This document shows, in pieces, positions 23,676 to 32,248 of a DNA stretch of 43,413 bases. Source of the stretch: CAYUFF01 sp964444075 (lineage in GTDB: Archaea; Aenigmatarchaeota; Aenigmatarchaeia; CG10238-14; SCSR01). Positions within the stretch are counted from its first letter, which is position 1. Each line of letters starts with the position of its first letter. The position numbers were made by a program, and so were the translations under genes. Under the pieces are notes generated by a model, which saw only the letters and a list, made by a program, of their open reading frames with translations, was not told the origin of the DNA and did not search any database. Location: NCBI GenBank assembly GCA_964444075.1, contig CAYUFF010000004.1, positions 1 to 43,413 on the forward strand. The letters are read 5' to 3'.

Positions 23676-23804
23676 TGGGACCGGTGGGATTTGAACCCAC
23701 GACACACCGGTCTTCAGCTTCGACTAAGGTGAGAGCCCGTGTTTGACAAGTACTCGGACGCGTCTCACCTTAGCGGTCGCTCTCCCGGGCTGAGCTACGG
23801 TCCC
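23676..23804 (-). tRNA. tRNA-Phe(GAA) with a 55-nt intron
   Basis: Acceptor GGGACCG/CGGTCCC, D arm GCTC-AGCCCGGGA-GAGC, T arm GTGGG-TTCAAAT-CCCAC and discriminator A. Exon 1 ends in ACCG at 23774. Exon 2 starts GCTGAAGACCGGT at 23718. Joining gives the anticodon stem ACCGG/CCGGT and loop CTGAAGA (anticodon GAA), 74 nt mature. The 5' exon lies entirely inside the coding region of the glycosyltransferase on the same strand. A TATA-like box at about 23834-23842 (reverse strand ATTTATAAT) lies inside that gene, 30-38 nt upstream. Confidence 0.88.
23719..23773 (-). other. BHB intron at position 30/31 of tRNA-Phe
   Basis: The central helix is a perfect CGAC:GTCG. The bulges are CGC (cut after CG) and AAG (cut after AA). 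The intron stem TAAGGTGAGA/TCTCACCTTA gives 10 bp. The position, within the anticodon stem, is non-canonical and the same as intron 1 of tRNA-Leu(UAA). Confidence 0.8.
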
Positions 23805-24507
23805 TACCTAACCTAAATTTAACACCCTCGACGATTATAAATGTTAACACTCCGGTGACGACCCTTATTCCGCGCAGGATTTTACTTTTTCTCGAGTATT
23901 CCACGCTGACGGGGACTTGTTTGATCTTCCAGCCTTTCTTCAAACACTCTACCAAGAAGTGATTCTCTATTATGTAGCCCCCCTTCACAGAAATCCTTTC
24001 CAAAACTTTCCTGTTCAAGGCTACGTAGCCGCAATTAGTATCCTTGAGGTCGGTCCCGAAAAGAAGGTTGAACGTTTTTCTCCACACGAAGTTTCCGAGC
24101 CTGTGACGAAACGGCACTTTCTCGAAGTTCCTACATCCCATTACGAAGTCGGCCTCCCCCTTCACCAACGGCCCGAGAAGCTTCCAACCATCCTTCAACG
24201 AGTACTGCCCGTCCGCGTCGGCGATAAGAACGAACTCCACTTCCTTCCTCTTTCGGAAGTAAGAAAAACCCGTCCTTACCGCCTCCCCCTTACCCTTGTT
24301 GGTCTTGTGCCTTATTACGTGTGCTCCGAACCTTTTCGCCACTACTGAGGTAGCGTCCCTCGACCCGTCGTCGACGACCAAAACGGTGGAGCCGGGAAAG
24401 AACTTCTTAACCTCCCTCAACACTTTCGGGAGGTTCCTTTCCTCGTTGTACGCCGGGAGCAGTATGCCGACCCTCCTGCAAGGCTTCGCAATCCACCTAG
24501 CAGGCAA
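23770..24507 (-). CDS. Glycosyltransferase family 2 (DPM1/dolichyl-phosphate type)
   Basis: A 245-aa GT-A fold enzyme. The N-terminal blocks LLPAYNEERNLPKVL and LVVDDGSRDAT are followed by the metal-binding DADGQY and the acceptor-site block TDLKDTNCGYVALNR. The C terminus has a weakly hydrophobic helix (VVTGVLTFIIV). Such enzymes load a sugar onto a polyprenyl phosphate for N-glycan or lipid glycosylation at the membrane. The start is TTG 24507, overlapping the stop of the pilin-like gene by 11 nt. The last 11 codons are also the 5' exon of tRNA-Phe, and the TAA stop (23770-23772) lies in its intron. Confidence 0.88.
   Translation of the reverse strand: MPARWIAKPCRRVGILLPAYNEERNLPKVLREVKKFFPGSTVLVVDDGSRDATSVVAKRFGAHVIRHKTNKGKGEAVRTGFSYFRKRKEVEFVLIADADGQYSLKDGWKLLGPLVKGEADFVMGCRNFEKVPFRHRLGNFVWRKTFNLLFGTDLKDTNCGYVALNRKVLERISVKGGYIIENHFLVECLKKGWKIKQVPVSVEYSRKSKILRGIRVVTGVLTFIIVEGVKFRLGRDRSSARESDR
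23834..23842 (-). promoter_or_regulatory. TATA-like box of tRNA-Phe inside the glycosyltransferase gene
   Basis: Reverse-strand ATTTATAAT, 30-38 nt upstream of the tRNA 5' end. It is the only clear TATA candidate for this tRNA. Confidence 0.4.
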
Positions 24508-25003
24508 CGTTCTCCACCCTATCCTTTACCTCAGGACACCTCACGCTGAAGACCTCCATCTTCTCTATCTCCAAGCTAGAATCGATGTCGCCGCTTATGT
24601 TTAGGGTGACTTTCCTCGTGTCACCCTGACGTAACGGGTGGTCCTTGGTGAACTTTTTGCGAGAGGCGAGGTCGAGACACTCGTAGCTTTTCACACTCCC
24701 GTCGCTGAGGTAAACCACGGCCCTTATCTCCCATAGGTCGAGCCTGCCAACGTTCCTTAGAGTAAAGTTTATGCTATCCTTCTTGCTCACACCGTCTCCG
24801 CTAAGGTCGCACTCTACGGAGGAATCGTCGATTAGGATGGAGGCCCTTTGCATACACTTTAACCTTTCCAACTGGGTTTCGGAAGACGTTTCCGTTTCAG
24901 ACTTGAAAAAACCGGCACTCCATAGGGAGACTGCGAGAGAGACGGCCGCGACTACGGCGAGGAGCATGACACTCGCTAGTACGTAGGAAATTCCTTTCGG
25001 CAT
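24497..25003 (-). CDS. Type IV pilin-like secreted protein
   Basis: A 168-aa protein with a class III signal peptide: a short MPKG, then ISYVLASVMLLAVVAAVSLAV. Cleavage after Gly4 by the prepilin peptidase is expected. The remaining part is a beta-rich domain with six cysteines and DGVSKKDS-type loops, and the sequence FTLRNVGRLDLWEIRAVVYLSDG matches archaeal pilin/flagellin-like proteins. It is probably a minor pilin or surface fibre subunit. It overlaps the glycosyltransferase gene, which may supply the sugar for glycosylation of surface proteins (NFT and NIS sites are present); that link is inference. Confidence 0.75.
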   Translation of the reverse strand: MPKGISYVLASVMLLAVVAAVSLAVSLWSAGFFKSETETSSETQLERLKCMQRASILIDDSSVECDLSGDGVSKKDSINFTLRNVGRLDLWEIRAVVYLSDGSVKSYECLDLASRKKFTKDHPLRQGDTRKVTLNISGDIDSSLEIEKMEVFSVRCPEVKDRVENVAC

Positions 25004-25039
25004 ACAAAATAATTAGCGGAGAAGACAATAAATTAGATT

Positions 25040-25888
25040 ATGGGAAGCAAGAAAGCCGTGAGTCCCTTGCTCGCTTACATCCTAGCGGTTGCCATAACCG
25101 TCGTCGGCATAGCGATAGTCCTCCACGGGGTGTTGCCATACTTTACACAACTTCAAGAAACTCAAGCGGTCGAGACGGCGACCCAACAGATGGCTCTTCT
25201 TTCTAGAGTCGTGGAAGAGGTTGCCAGCGAAAGCGTCGGTAGCCTTAGGAGAGTGTCGTTGAGCGTTCCAGAAGGAAAGTTGCTGGTAGATAATCTCACA
25301 AGTTCCCTCAAGTTCGTGACCGAAATTACTTCACCCATCTTTTCGCCAGGCACGTTGCTCAAAAGAGGAAGCCTCACGGTAATCGCTGGAGGTTATGCGA
25401 AGGGTTACGAGGAAGACATCGACGGCGACGGAGAGGTTGAAATCGTGGTGGAGAATCCTTACCTGCGCGTAGTTTTTACCAAGTACCAGGGCGAAACCAT
25501 ATTCACAAACGAGAGCATAATAGAAACCATGACCTTCAAGCCAGAAGCTTCGACGATGAACCTTTCCGAAAGCGAGCTCTACGTCGACGGAAAGATCGTC
25601 GAGGGCGTAGCTCAAACGACCCTCCTAGACAAAGGCGATTACCTTCCTTCGGCAAGGGTTTTGCTCACGATCAACGAGAGCGGAAGCTTACACAGCATAC
25701 TCTACGAGCTGGGAGGGTCCTTCGATTTCCTTCTGGTCAGGCCGCTGGGTGACGAAACCTTAACGATCAAAGTTCCCGTGAGACTGGGAAGCAGCAAGGA
25801 GAACGACGTCGTTAGAATCCCCGCCGAACCGGTCAAAGAAGGTCCAGCGAACAGCATCCCGAGCGGGTGTTACGAGTTCGTCCCTTAG
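25040..25888 (+). CDS. Type IV pilin-like protein with a long surface domain
   Basis: A 282-aa protein. The N terminus MGSKKAVSPLLAYILAVAIT and the hydrophobic stretch after it fit an archaeal class III signal peptide (cleavage before Val6 or nearby). The mature part is long for a pilin and has a calcium-site-like loop EDIDGDGEVEIV near residue 131. Several N-glycosylation sites are present (NLT, NES, NLS). It is divergent from the other pilin-like gene, sharing a 36-nt promoter region, so the two may be expressed together. Confidence 0.7.
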   Translation: MGSKKAVSPLLAYILAVAITVVGIAIVLHGVLPYFTQLQETQAVETATQQMALLSRVVEEVASESVGSLRRVSLSVPEGKLLVDNLTSSLKFVTEITSPIFSPGTLLKRGSLTVIAGGYAKGYEEDIDGDGEVEIVVENPYLRVVFTKYQGETIFTNESIIETMTFKPEASTMNLSESELYVDGKIVEGVAQTTLLDKGDYLPSARVLLTINESGSLHSILYELGGSFDFLLVRPLGDETLTIKVPVRLGSSKENDVVRIPAEPVKEGPANSIPSGCYEFVP

Positions 25889-25920
25889 CGGCGAGCCAAA
25901 ATTCCGAAAACCAGCACCTT

Positions 25921-28900
25921 TCACAGCAACTCGTTCTCCTTCAGTTCTTCTACTACCGAAAGTATTACGTCCTGGTAGTCGACTTCCCCCCTCTCAATCC
26001 TGTCCATCTTCTCCTCTAACAGCCTAGTCCTTTCTTCGGAGATGAAGCTTCCGTAGTTTTCTAGGAGGAACTGCAAAACTTTTTTACCCAACCTCGTCGG
26101 AACTATCCCGACCCCGGTTTCCTTGACGTAGCGTCGCTCGAAGAGCTTCCTCACTATCATCGCGTATGTACTCGGTCTACCTATCCCTTCCTCCTTCATC
26201 TTCTCTATCACCTCTCCTTCCTTGAACGGCCACGCAACAGGGACCTTCCTCCACTTAAATTCCGAGATTCTATACTTCCCGCTCTCGACCCTATCCCAGA
26301 GCTTAAGGTAGGAAAACCTTAAGAAGCCTTCCTCTACGACCTCGACAGGACGGGAGAGTTCGACTTCCCTATCCAAGAGCTTAGCGACTATCCTCTGCTT
26401 CCTGACTTTCGCCGGCTTCGACTGGCTGGCCAAGAACCTCTTGAAGATCAAGTTGTAAAGCGCGAAATGCTCGCCACCGAGCTTTATGGCAAGCCTCATG
26501 AGCCTGAGGTTGACCAGCTGTCTGAGCTCCGTTGCGTCTATGGGCCTCGTCGGTCTTATGCACTCGTGGGCACCTTCCTTGAAGTACTTTCTAGGTTGAA
26601 AGTTTCCTTCCAACTTTTTCTTCTTCAAGTATTCCTCCGCCACTCTGATGCCCGCGCTCGAAACTGTAGTGGAATCCGTCCTTATGTAAGTTATCAGCCC
26701 AGTCTCGAAGAGCTGTTGCGCTACCCTCATGGCTTTTTGGGAGGACATCTTGAGGTAAAGGTTCGCATCCCTGAGCATGGCGTCGGTAGTGTATGGGGGC
26801 GGTGGGTTCAGCGTTTCCTCGCTTTCCTCCACGCTAACCTCAACGAGATTTTCTTCGACGTTTTCTACTTTTTCCTCGAACTCGAAGCGGAGTTGAAGCC
26901 CGTTTTCAAGCGTGAGTGTGAGGACGTTCTTTTTCTTCGAAAACTCCTTTACCCTCTCGACTATCCATTTCAGTACTGGGCTTTGAACCCTTCCGGCCGA
27001 TAACACCTTGCTATGGAAGACCTTCTGCAAGAGTTCGCTTAGCGAGTAACCAACTAGCCTATCTTCAGCCCTCCTCGTAAGCTGAGCCTCTACCATCTTC
27101 TCGTTGATTTCAAGCGGAGATTCCAAGGCTCTCAGCAGGGCACCACGTGTTATTTCGTGGATCTCCAACCTCTTGATGTTCCTGTTCAAGGAAGCTAGGT
27201 GGACGTAGACGTCGTAAGCTATTTTTTCTCCCTCGGAATCGAAGTCTGTGACTATGAAAATTCTGTCGACCTCGATCGCGAGCTCCCTCAGCACCTTGAT
27301 AAAGCTTTCCTTGCTCGTTACGTTCTTGCTCTTGCACTTCGGGCACTCGTTGCCATCGACGAACTGTTCTCCGCACTCCACGCACTTTTTTATGAAGTTG
27401 AAGCGGAGTACGAACTTACCGTCGATTCTGTCGATTCCGAAAATTTCTCCGGTGTCGGAAAGCTCGAAGATATGGCCTTGCGTCGCGACGACGTTTGCTA
27501 GATACTTTCCGATGATGGTTTCGTAGACGGTAATTCCCTCTATAACCCTTTTTGAAGGCCTTCCGAAGAACCTGGAAATCGTCCTCGCCTTCGTCGGGCT
27601 CTCCACGATTAGCAGGGCCGTCTCGAAGAACTCTTCCTTCTTCAACGAGAGCTTACCCTCGAGTATCAACCTTATCCTCTCCCTATCCCTGTCGACCTCC
27701 TCCATGCTCTTCTCCACCCTTTCCTCCTTGTATTCCATGACCTCGAACTCCTCCATGAAGTACCTTATCTTCTTCACGAGGTCGTTCTTAGCCTTTTCGC
27801 AATCGTTTATCAAAATCGCGACTCCCTTCGAAATTCCTCCTGCATAGAGCCTTGAGCACCTTCCGGAAGCTTGGATAAAGCCAGTTGGGTCGGAAATTAT
27901 GAGGTAAAACTCCCCTCCCTTCTCCTCGAGTATCCCGGTTTCCGACTCCCTGATTTTCTTCAGCAAATCTTCGGTAAGGATTTCGTTCAAGAACTCCTCC
28001 ACCTTCTTCATGAGCACTTCGTCTACGTAACCCTCGTAAAGGTATCTCTGCACGTGTCTCGATAGAGCCTCCACAAACCTCTGCGCCCTAGCTTTCAAGT
28101 AGTTGTCCTCGAGAAAATCCTGAAGGTTCCTCAGTAGGGTGAGCATCCTTATGGGATTTTCTTCGTATCTCAACCTGATCTCGGTCCGCGGAACGCCGGC
28201 GAAGATCACGTACCTTATCCTGGTCGGAAGGTCTATTCCCCTCGCTATCGGGCTCCTGTAGGACGCCACTCCGAGGAGGACGTCTATCTCTCCGCTCGCG
28301 AACTTGTCGATCAACCTTTTCTTGGTCGATTCGAACACAACAGCTCTTATTCCGTTTTTGCTCAAGAAATCGCAAATCCTGTGAGCCTCCTCTATTCCTT
28401 TTGCCATGGGAACGAAGATTAACCCGCCGCCACCGTACTTTTTGATGAAGTCGAGGATGAATCTTTCCATGTCTTCGACTTTCAGCTCGTAGGTATCGAT
28501 GTTCCTCACGAATTCGGGAGAGAATCCTATACCGAAGCCGAGAAGCTCCCTGAGCAGGAGAACCCTCTTAGACCTCCTGACCTTTGCCGTAGCTCCGGAA
28601 ACTATGAGGATCCCCCTTTCTCTAGGTTCTGCCTTTTCCTGGAGCAAAGCATCCAGGTTTTCCAAGGCTTTCTCGTAGCCGAGTAAGTATAAAACTTTAT
28701 CGACGTTCTTCGAGGACCTCAAGAAGCTGTCGACGTCGTCGATAAAAATGAGATCAAATTTTTTCCCAAAAAGAAACTCATCGAATCTCTGAGCGAGAAA
28801 CCTTTCTGTCGTCACCAAGATGTGGAAGTCACTTTCTTTTATCCTCTGGAGGTTCACCTCCTTCTCCTTGGGCGTTAAGTAAGAAGAGTAAGAGGCTACC

Positions 28901-29298
28901 TTCACGGGATAACCCTTCTCTTCCGCAAGACTCAAGAGTTTTTTGTAAATCCTGTGCACGAGCACGGAGGTAAGCGTGATTATATAAGTCCTCTTACCCT
29001 GGAGAGCCAAGTATATGGCTAGAGCCAGGCCGAAAGTCGTCTTCCCTATCCCAGTAGGAGCGAATATGGAAAAGCTCCTGTCCTTAAAGAACTTTATGCA
29101 CCAGTTTTTCTGGAGCCTTGTGAGCTCGAAGCCGAAGCAGTCCTTGAAAAAACTCTCGAATTCCTCGACCCACGAAAGCACGGAGAAAAGCTTTTCTTTC
29201 TTTCCCTCGCAAAGCTTGCACGTGCCACTCTTCAACAGTTCCTCGTCCGAAACGCTTCCGTGACAGACTGGGCAGCTGTTGAGGTACAGCACTTTCAT
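25921..29298 (-). CDS. rgy: Reverse gyrase
   Basis: A 1125-aa enzyme that introduces positive supercoils and is the hallmark of hyperthermophiles. The N-terminal zinc finger has C9, C12, C27 and C30. The helicase half has Walker A APTGIGKTT (80-88) and the DEAD-like IDDVDS. The topoisomerase IA half starts LLIVESPTKARTI and has a second zinc finger (CVECGEQF and CPKCKS), VTDFDSEGEK, SAGRVQSPVL and the catalytic Tyr in LITYIRTDSTT. It is intact and without an intein, slightly shorter than most (about 1050-1250). The ATG follows a TATA-like TTTAAAAACTTTTAAG. Confidence 0.97.
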   Translation of the reverse strand: MKVLYLNSCPVCHGSVSDEELLKSGTCKLCEGKKEKLFSVLSWVEEFESFFKDCFGFELTRLQKNWCIKFFKDRSFSIFAPTGIGKTTFGLALAIYLALQGKRTYIITLTSVLVHRIYKKLLSLAEEKGYPVKVASYSSYLTPKEKEVNLQRIKESDFHILVTTERFLAQRFDEFLFGKKFDLIFIDDVDSFLRSSKNVDKVLYLLGYEKALENLDALLQEKAEPRERGILIVSGATAKVRRSKRVLLLRELLGFGIGFSPEFVRNIDTYELKVEDMERFILDFIKKYGGGGLIFVPMAKGIEEAHRICDFLSKNGIRAVVFESTKKRLIDKFASGEIDVLLGVASYRSPIARGIDLPTRIRYVIFAGVPRTEIRLRYEENPIRMLTLLRNLQDFLEDNYLKARAQRFVEALSRHVQRYLYEGYVDEVLMKKVEEFLNEILTEDLLKKIRESETGILEEKGGEFYLIISDPTGFIQASGRCSRLYAGGISKGVAILINDCEKAKNDLVKKIRYFMEEFEVMEYKEERVEKSMEEVDRDRERIRLILEGKLSLKKEEFFETALLIVESPTKARTISRFFGRPSKRVIEGITVYETIIGKYLANVVATQGHIFELSDTGEIFGIDRIDGKFVLRFNFIKKCVECGEQFVDGNECPKCKSKNVTSKESFIKVLRELAIEVDRIFIVTDFDSEGEKIAYDVYVHLASLNRNIKRLEIHEITRGALLRALESPLEINEKMVEAQLTRRAEDRLVGYSLSELLQKVFHSKVLSAGRVQSPVLKWIVERVKEFSKKKNVLTLTLENGLQLRFEFEEKVENVEENLVEVSVEESEETLNPPPPYTTDAMLRDANLYLKMSSQKAMRVAQQLFETGLITYIRTDSTTVSSAGIRVAEEYLKKKKLEGNFQPRKYFKEGAHECIRPTRPIDATELRQLVNLRLMRLAIKLGGEHFALYNLIFKRFLASQSKPAKVRKQRIVAKLLDREVELSRPVEVVEEGFLRFSYLKLWDRVESGKYRISEFKWRKVPVAWPFKEGEVIEKMKEEGIGRPSTYAMIVRKLFERRYVKETGVGIVPTRLGKKVLQFLLENYGSFISEERTRLLEEKMDRIERGEVDYQDVILSVVEELKENELL

Positions 29299-29374
29299 GC
29301 TTCCATTTTTTGAATTTTACACGACCGCTTAAAAGTTTTTAAACGTGACGCGAAGAGCTTCAGGTCAGTAGGAG

Positions 29375-30676
29375 CTACGGTGCTATCCTTTCCACGTCTC
29401 TTGGAAAGAGGATCACTTCCCTAATGTTTTTCAGCTCCAGCAACTTCATCAAGAACCTCTCTACCCCTAACCCAAAACCGGCGTGTGGAGGCATTCCATA
29501 CTTGAAAGCCTCGAAGTAGAACCTGGCGTTCTCGACGCTCACTCCCTTTTCCTTGGCTTGCGAGACCAACTTTTCGTACCTGTGCTCTCGCTGACCACCC
29601 GTAACTATTTCCGTACCCTTGAAGAGAAGGTCGTAAGATTTTGTGAACCTGGGATCGCTCTCATCCTTCATCGCGTAGAAAGGCCTGACCTCGAAGGGAT
29701 AGCCTATGACGAAGACGAACTCGTGGGAGAACTTTTCCTTTACGTACTCTCCCAGCCTCTTCTCACCCTCCGTTCCCAAGTCGCTAGCCTCCTCCATCCC
29801 TAGAATCTTAGCGATTTCCTTTATGTGCATCTTCGGAAACGGTTTCTTGGGAACGATTATCTCCACCCCGAAATCTTTCCACAACTCCTCGTCACGCTCC
29901 TTAACGCGTCTCATCACGTAGATAAGCATGTCCTCCAAGAGCTTCATGTGGTCTTCGATGGAGACGAAGCTCTCCTCCACGTCCAACGAGAGGAACTCAG
30001 CCACGTGCCTAGTGGTATGGCTCTTCTCAGCCCTGTACGCGAAACCTATCTCGAAAACCTTTTCGAAGCATGCAGCTTGCATCAGCTGCTTGTAAAACTG
30101 CGGAGACTGAGCGAGGAAAACTTGCTTGTCGAAGTAGAGGATGGGAAAGATTTCCGCACCTCCCTCAGTACCTTCCGCGACTATCTTCGGTGTGTTGATC
30201 TCTACGTAATCGTTGCTTATCAGAAATTCTCTGAAGTACTGGAGGATTTTCGCTTTGAGGAGAAAGACCTTCTTAACCTTCTCCCTCCTGAGGTCCAAAA
30301 ACCTGTAGTCCAGCCTTTTGCTAAGCTCGGTCTTCACGTGCTCGTCTATCTCTATCGGCAAACTTTCGGCTTTTGAAATTAGCTCTACGCTTTCGACCAA
30401 AACCTCCTTACCTCCCGGAGCTTTCTCGTTCTCTTTAACCCTTCCTAAGATTTCGACGACGTCTTCCCTAGAAAGCCCTTTCGCGACCTTCAAAAGCACT
30501 TCGTCACCCTTGATTACGCACTGCACCTTCCCACTCCTATCCCTCAACACCAAGAAGCAGAGTTTTCCCAAATCCCTTATCGCTTCTACCCACCCTTTTA
30601 GGGTAACTACCTCACCTTCTTGAGATTCTCCAAGGACTTGCGAGGCATGCTTCCTTCCAGGCTCAAGGCTCCCCAT
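29375..30676 (-). CDS. aspS: Aspartyl-tRNA synthetase
   Basis: A 433-aa class IIb synthetase. The N-terminal OB-fold (GWVEAIRDLGKLCFLVLRDRSG) binds the anticodon. The catalytic domain has the flipping loop (IVAEGTEGGAEIFP), motif 2 (FEIGFAYRAEKSHTTRHVAEF) and motif 3 (GFGLGVERFLMKL). Length is typical for the archaeal form. At the OB-fold site where discriminating archaeal enzymes tend to have Trp and non-discriminating ones His, this protein has Glu (GWVE), so its tRNA-Asp/Asn selectivity cannot be predicted. It starts within the end of rpoK (14-nt overlap). Confidence 0.95.
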   Translation of the reverse strand: MGSLEPGRKHASQVLGESQEGEVVTLKGWVEAIRDLGKLCFLVLRDRSGKVQCVIKGDEVLLKVAKGLSREDVVEILGRVKENEKAPGGKEVLVESVELISKAESLPIEIDEHVKTELSKRLDYRFLDLRREKVKKVFLLKAKILQYFREFLISNDYVEINTPKIVAEGTEGGAEIFPILYFDKQVFLAQSPQFYKQLMQAACFEKVFEIGFAYRAEKSHTTRHVAEFLSLDVEESFVSIEDHMKLLEDMLIYVMRRVKERDEELWKDFGVEIIVPKKPFPKMHIKEIAKILGMEEASDLGTEGEKRLGEYVKEKFSHEFVFVIGYPFEVRPFYAMKDESDPRFTKSYDLLFKGTEIVTGGQREHRYEKLVSQAKEKGVSVENARFYFEAFKYGMPPHAGFGLGVERFLMKLLELKNIREVILFPRDVERIAP

Positions 30677-30917
30677 GCTCTCTCAACCAATTTTCTATCG
30701 CCAGCTTCACGTTGACCACGACTTCCTCACCGTCCGGTAGCCTTCTCTTGATGGTCATCGGTATCACCTTTTCCTTGAACTCCTGCTTCGCTATCTTTAT
30801 GGGGTCCTCTTCGCTGGTTTTTACCAAGACAGGCGCTCCTAGCGAAATCTGCAAGGCTCTCGCTCCTATCAGGCGAGTTACCTCAAACCTCGTAAACCTA
30901 TCCTTCGGCCATATCAA
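30663..30917 (-). CDS. rpoK: RNA polymerase subunit K (Rpb6 type)
   Basis: An 84-aa subunit that helps assemble RNA polymerase. The block TRFEVTRLIGARALQISLGAPV is the family core, followed by IAKQEFKEKVIPMTIKRRLPDG. Length is normal for archaeal RpoK. It lies 12 nt downstream of rpoN and overlaps aspS, forming rpoN-rpoK-aspS. Confidence 0.96.
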   Translation of the reverse strand: MIWPKDRFTRFEVTRLIGARALQISLGAPVLVKTSEEDPIKIAKQEFKEKVIPMTIKRRLPDGEEVVVNVKLAIENWLREHGEP

Positions 30918-30929
30918 AGGATCACCGCG

Positions 30930-31124
30930 CTAGGGTTTAAACTTAGAGATTTCCTTCAGGAGGTCGACGTGCGTCAAGAACACCTGTCTACAGCAATACC
31001 TTTTTATCCTGAGTTCGTCGAGAACTTTCTTCCTCTCCTCGCCGCTTTCCACCCTTTTCTTGTACTCTTCCCAGAGGTGGCCTATAACTTTCCCACAAGT
31101 AAAACACCTTACGGGTACTATCAT
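30930..31124 (-). CDS. rpoN: RNA polymerase subunit N (Rpb10 type)
   Basis: A 64-aa zinc-bundle subunit. The signature VPVRCFTCGKVIGHLW at the N terminus and RYCCRQVFLTHVDLL give the CFTCG...CC zinc site. Length is normal. The start codon is ATG with GGTGGGAAG just upstream. It is the first gene of the rpoN-rpoK-aspS group. Confidence 0.97.
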   Translation of the reverse strand: MIVPVRCFTCGKVIGHLWEEYKKRVESGEERKKVLDELRIKRYCCRQVFLTHVDLLKEISKFKP

Positions 31125-31207
31125 CTTCCCACCGTAGATTTATTCGAAAATTAAATTTTATCCTCCCTTTAAATATTTTAAATTTATCCACTAAATTTTT
31201 TTCGGTC

Positions 31208-31630
31208 GTGGGTGGTGTCGTGCACCCCATCTTACTCTTGCTCTTCGTGGGCATTTTTCTCGGAATCTGCACGTACCACTTCCTCCTAAGGAAGCTCATC
31301 CTTCCTCTTCTTTTGGAAAGGGAGAGGGAAAGGATTAAGAGGGATGTCTTGGAGAAGAGCAGGGCCGTGATTAAGGGCAAGGTTTCCGAGCAGATTTTGC
31401 CTTTGCTCCCCTTCTTCGATTACAACCTCGCGGACGTAAGGTTCCTCGGAAGCCCGGTGGATTACATCGTCTTCGACGGTTACACGAGAGTGAAGGAGGA
31501 GGGAAAAGGAGAAATCAAAATAGTTTTCTTGGAAGTGAAGCGGAAGGGCTCGAAGCTCTCGAAGGTTCAAAAGCAGCTAAAGGAAAGCGTTGAGAAAAAA
31601 AGGGTAGAGTGGAAGCTTGTAGAAATGTGA
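31208..31630 (+). CDS. Membrane-anchored Holliday-junction-resolvase-like endonuclease
   Basis: A 140-aa protein with an N-terminal hydrophobic helix (LLLLFVGIFLGICTYHFLL), a charged linker and a small nuclease fold. The conserved elements are PFFDYNLADVRFLGSPVDYIVFDG and IVFLEVKRKGSKLSKVQKQLK, matching the COG4741 group of predicted nucleases related to the archaeal Holliday junction resolvase. The Asp and Glu-x-Lys residues of the PD-(D/E)xK core are present. Why it carries a membrane anchor is unknown. The start is GTG 31208; GTG 31220 is possible. Confidence 0.75.
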   Translation: MGGVVHPILLLLFVGIFLGICTYHFLLRKLILPLLLERERERIKRDVLEKSRAVIKGKVSEQILPLLPFFDYNLADVRFLGSPVDYIVFDGYTRVKEEGKGEIKIVFLEVKRKGSKLSKVQKQLKESVEKKRVEWKLVEM

Positions 31631-31677
31631 AAAAATAAAAAACCGAAAACAAAAACTTCTTTATCTTAATCTTACAT

Positions 31678-32160
31678 TTAGGATGGCCAGCAAGCTAGAC
31701 CTTTCTCGCAGGTTCCCTCGACGCTTATGTTTGCGGACTGATCGCTCGTCTCACACACCCCCTTGATGATTATTTTACTGTCTGCATCTATGTTACTAGT
31801 TACATTAAATGTACCTACTTGCCCAGGATCTAAGTTGAGTCCAGCATTATTAACAGGCTGAAGACAACCCCCCTCTACATTACAAGCATGCCCGTTATCG
31901 TCCGCCACGCTTAGGATGTAGATAGTGTTCCTTGCAGAAGGATTGGACCACGTGATTGTTAAAGGAGCTTTGCTACCACTCATCGTAATTACATCAATAT
32001 AGACTCCTGTACACTCTACCGTTCCTCCTACGCTTCTTTCCACAGTTCCTGTTTGTGTTTTCGTGAAGGTCGTTACCCAGGTCGCTATAATACCACCGAC
32101 GATTACTGTAAACGCTATCAGCAGTACTACAGCAACCAGAGGGCTTATTCCTTTCATCAT
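31678..32160 (-). CDS. Type IV pilin
   Basis: A 160-aa pilin with a clean class III signal: MMKG then ISPLVAVVLLIAFTVIVGGIIA, with cleavage expected after Gly. The mature domain has about six cysteines and a Thr/Ser-rich beta fold, and no Lys-rich helices. Compared with its neighbours the sequence is low in charged residues and uses more varied codons, as major surface subunits often do. The promoter TATA AAATATTTAAG lies about 25-35 nt upstream, suggesting strong leaderless expression. It is divergent from rpl15e. Confidence 0.85.
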   Translation of the reverse strand: MMKGISPLVAVVLLIAFTVIVGGIIATWVTTFTKTQTGTVERSVGGTVECTGVYIDVITMSGSKAPLTITWSNPSARNTIYILSVADDNGHACNVEGGCLQPVNNAGLNLDPGQVGTFNVTSNIDADSKIIIKGVCETSDQSANISVEGTCEKGLACWPS

Positions 32161-32248
32161 AATTTATTTTTTGTCTACGAAAACTTAAATATTTGAGCAG
32201 GAAAGTTTTTTTGTCAAAACGAAAGTTAAGTTAAACTCAGGTGGTCGC

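Noticed and set aside
22545..23804. Integrated element bounded by the recombinase and tRNA-Phe
   Set aside because: No direct repeat of the tRNA end was found and the flanking genes look chromosomal. A XerA housekeeping role is simpler.
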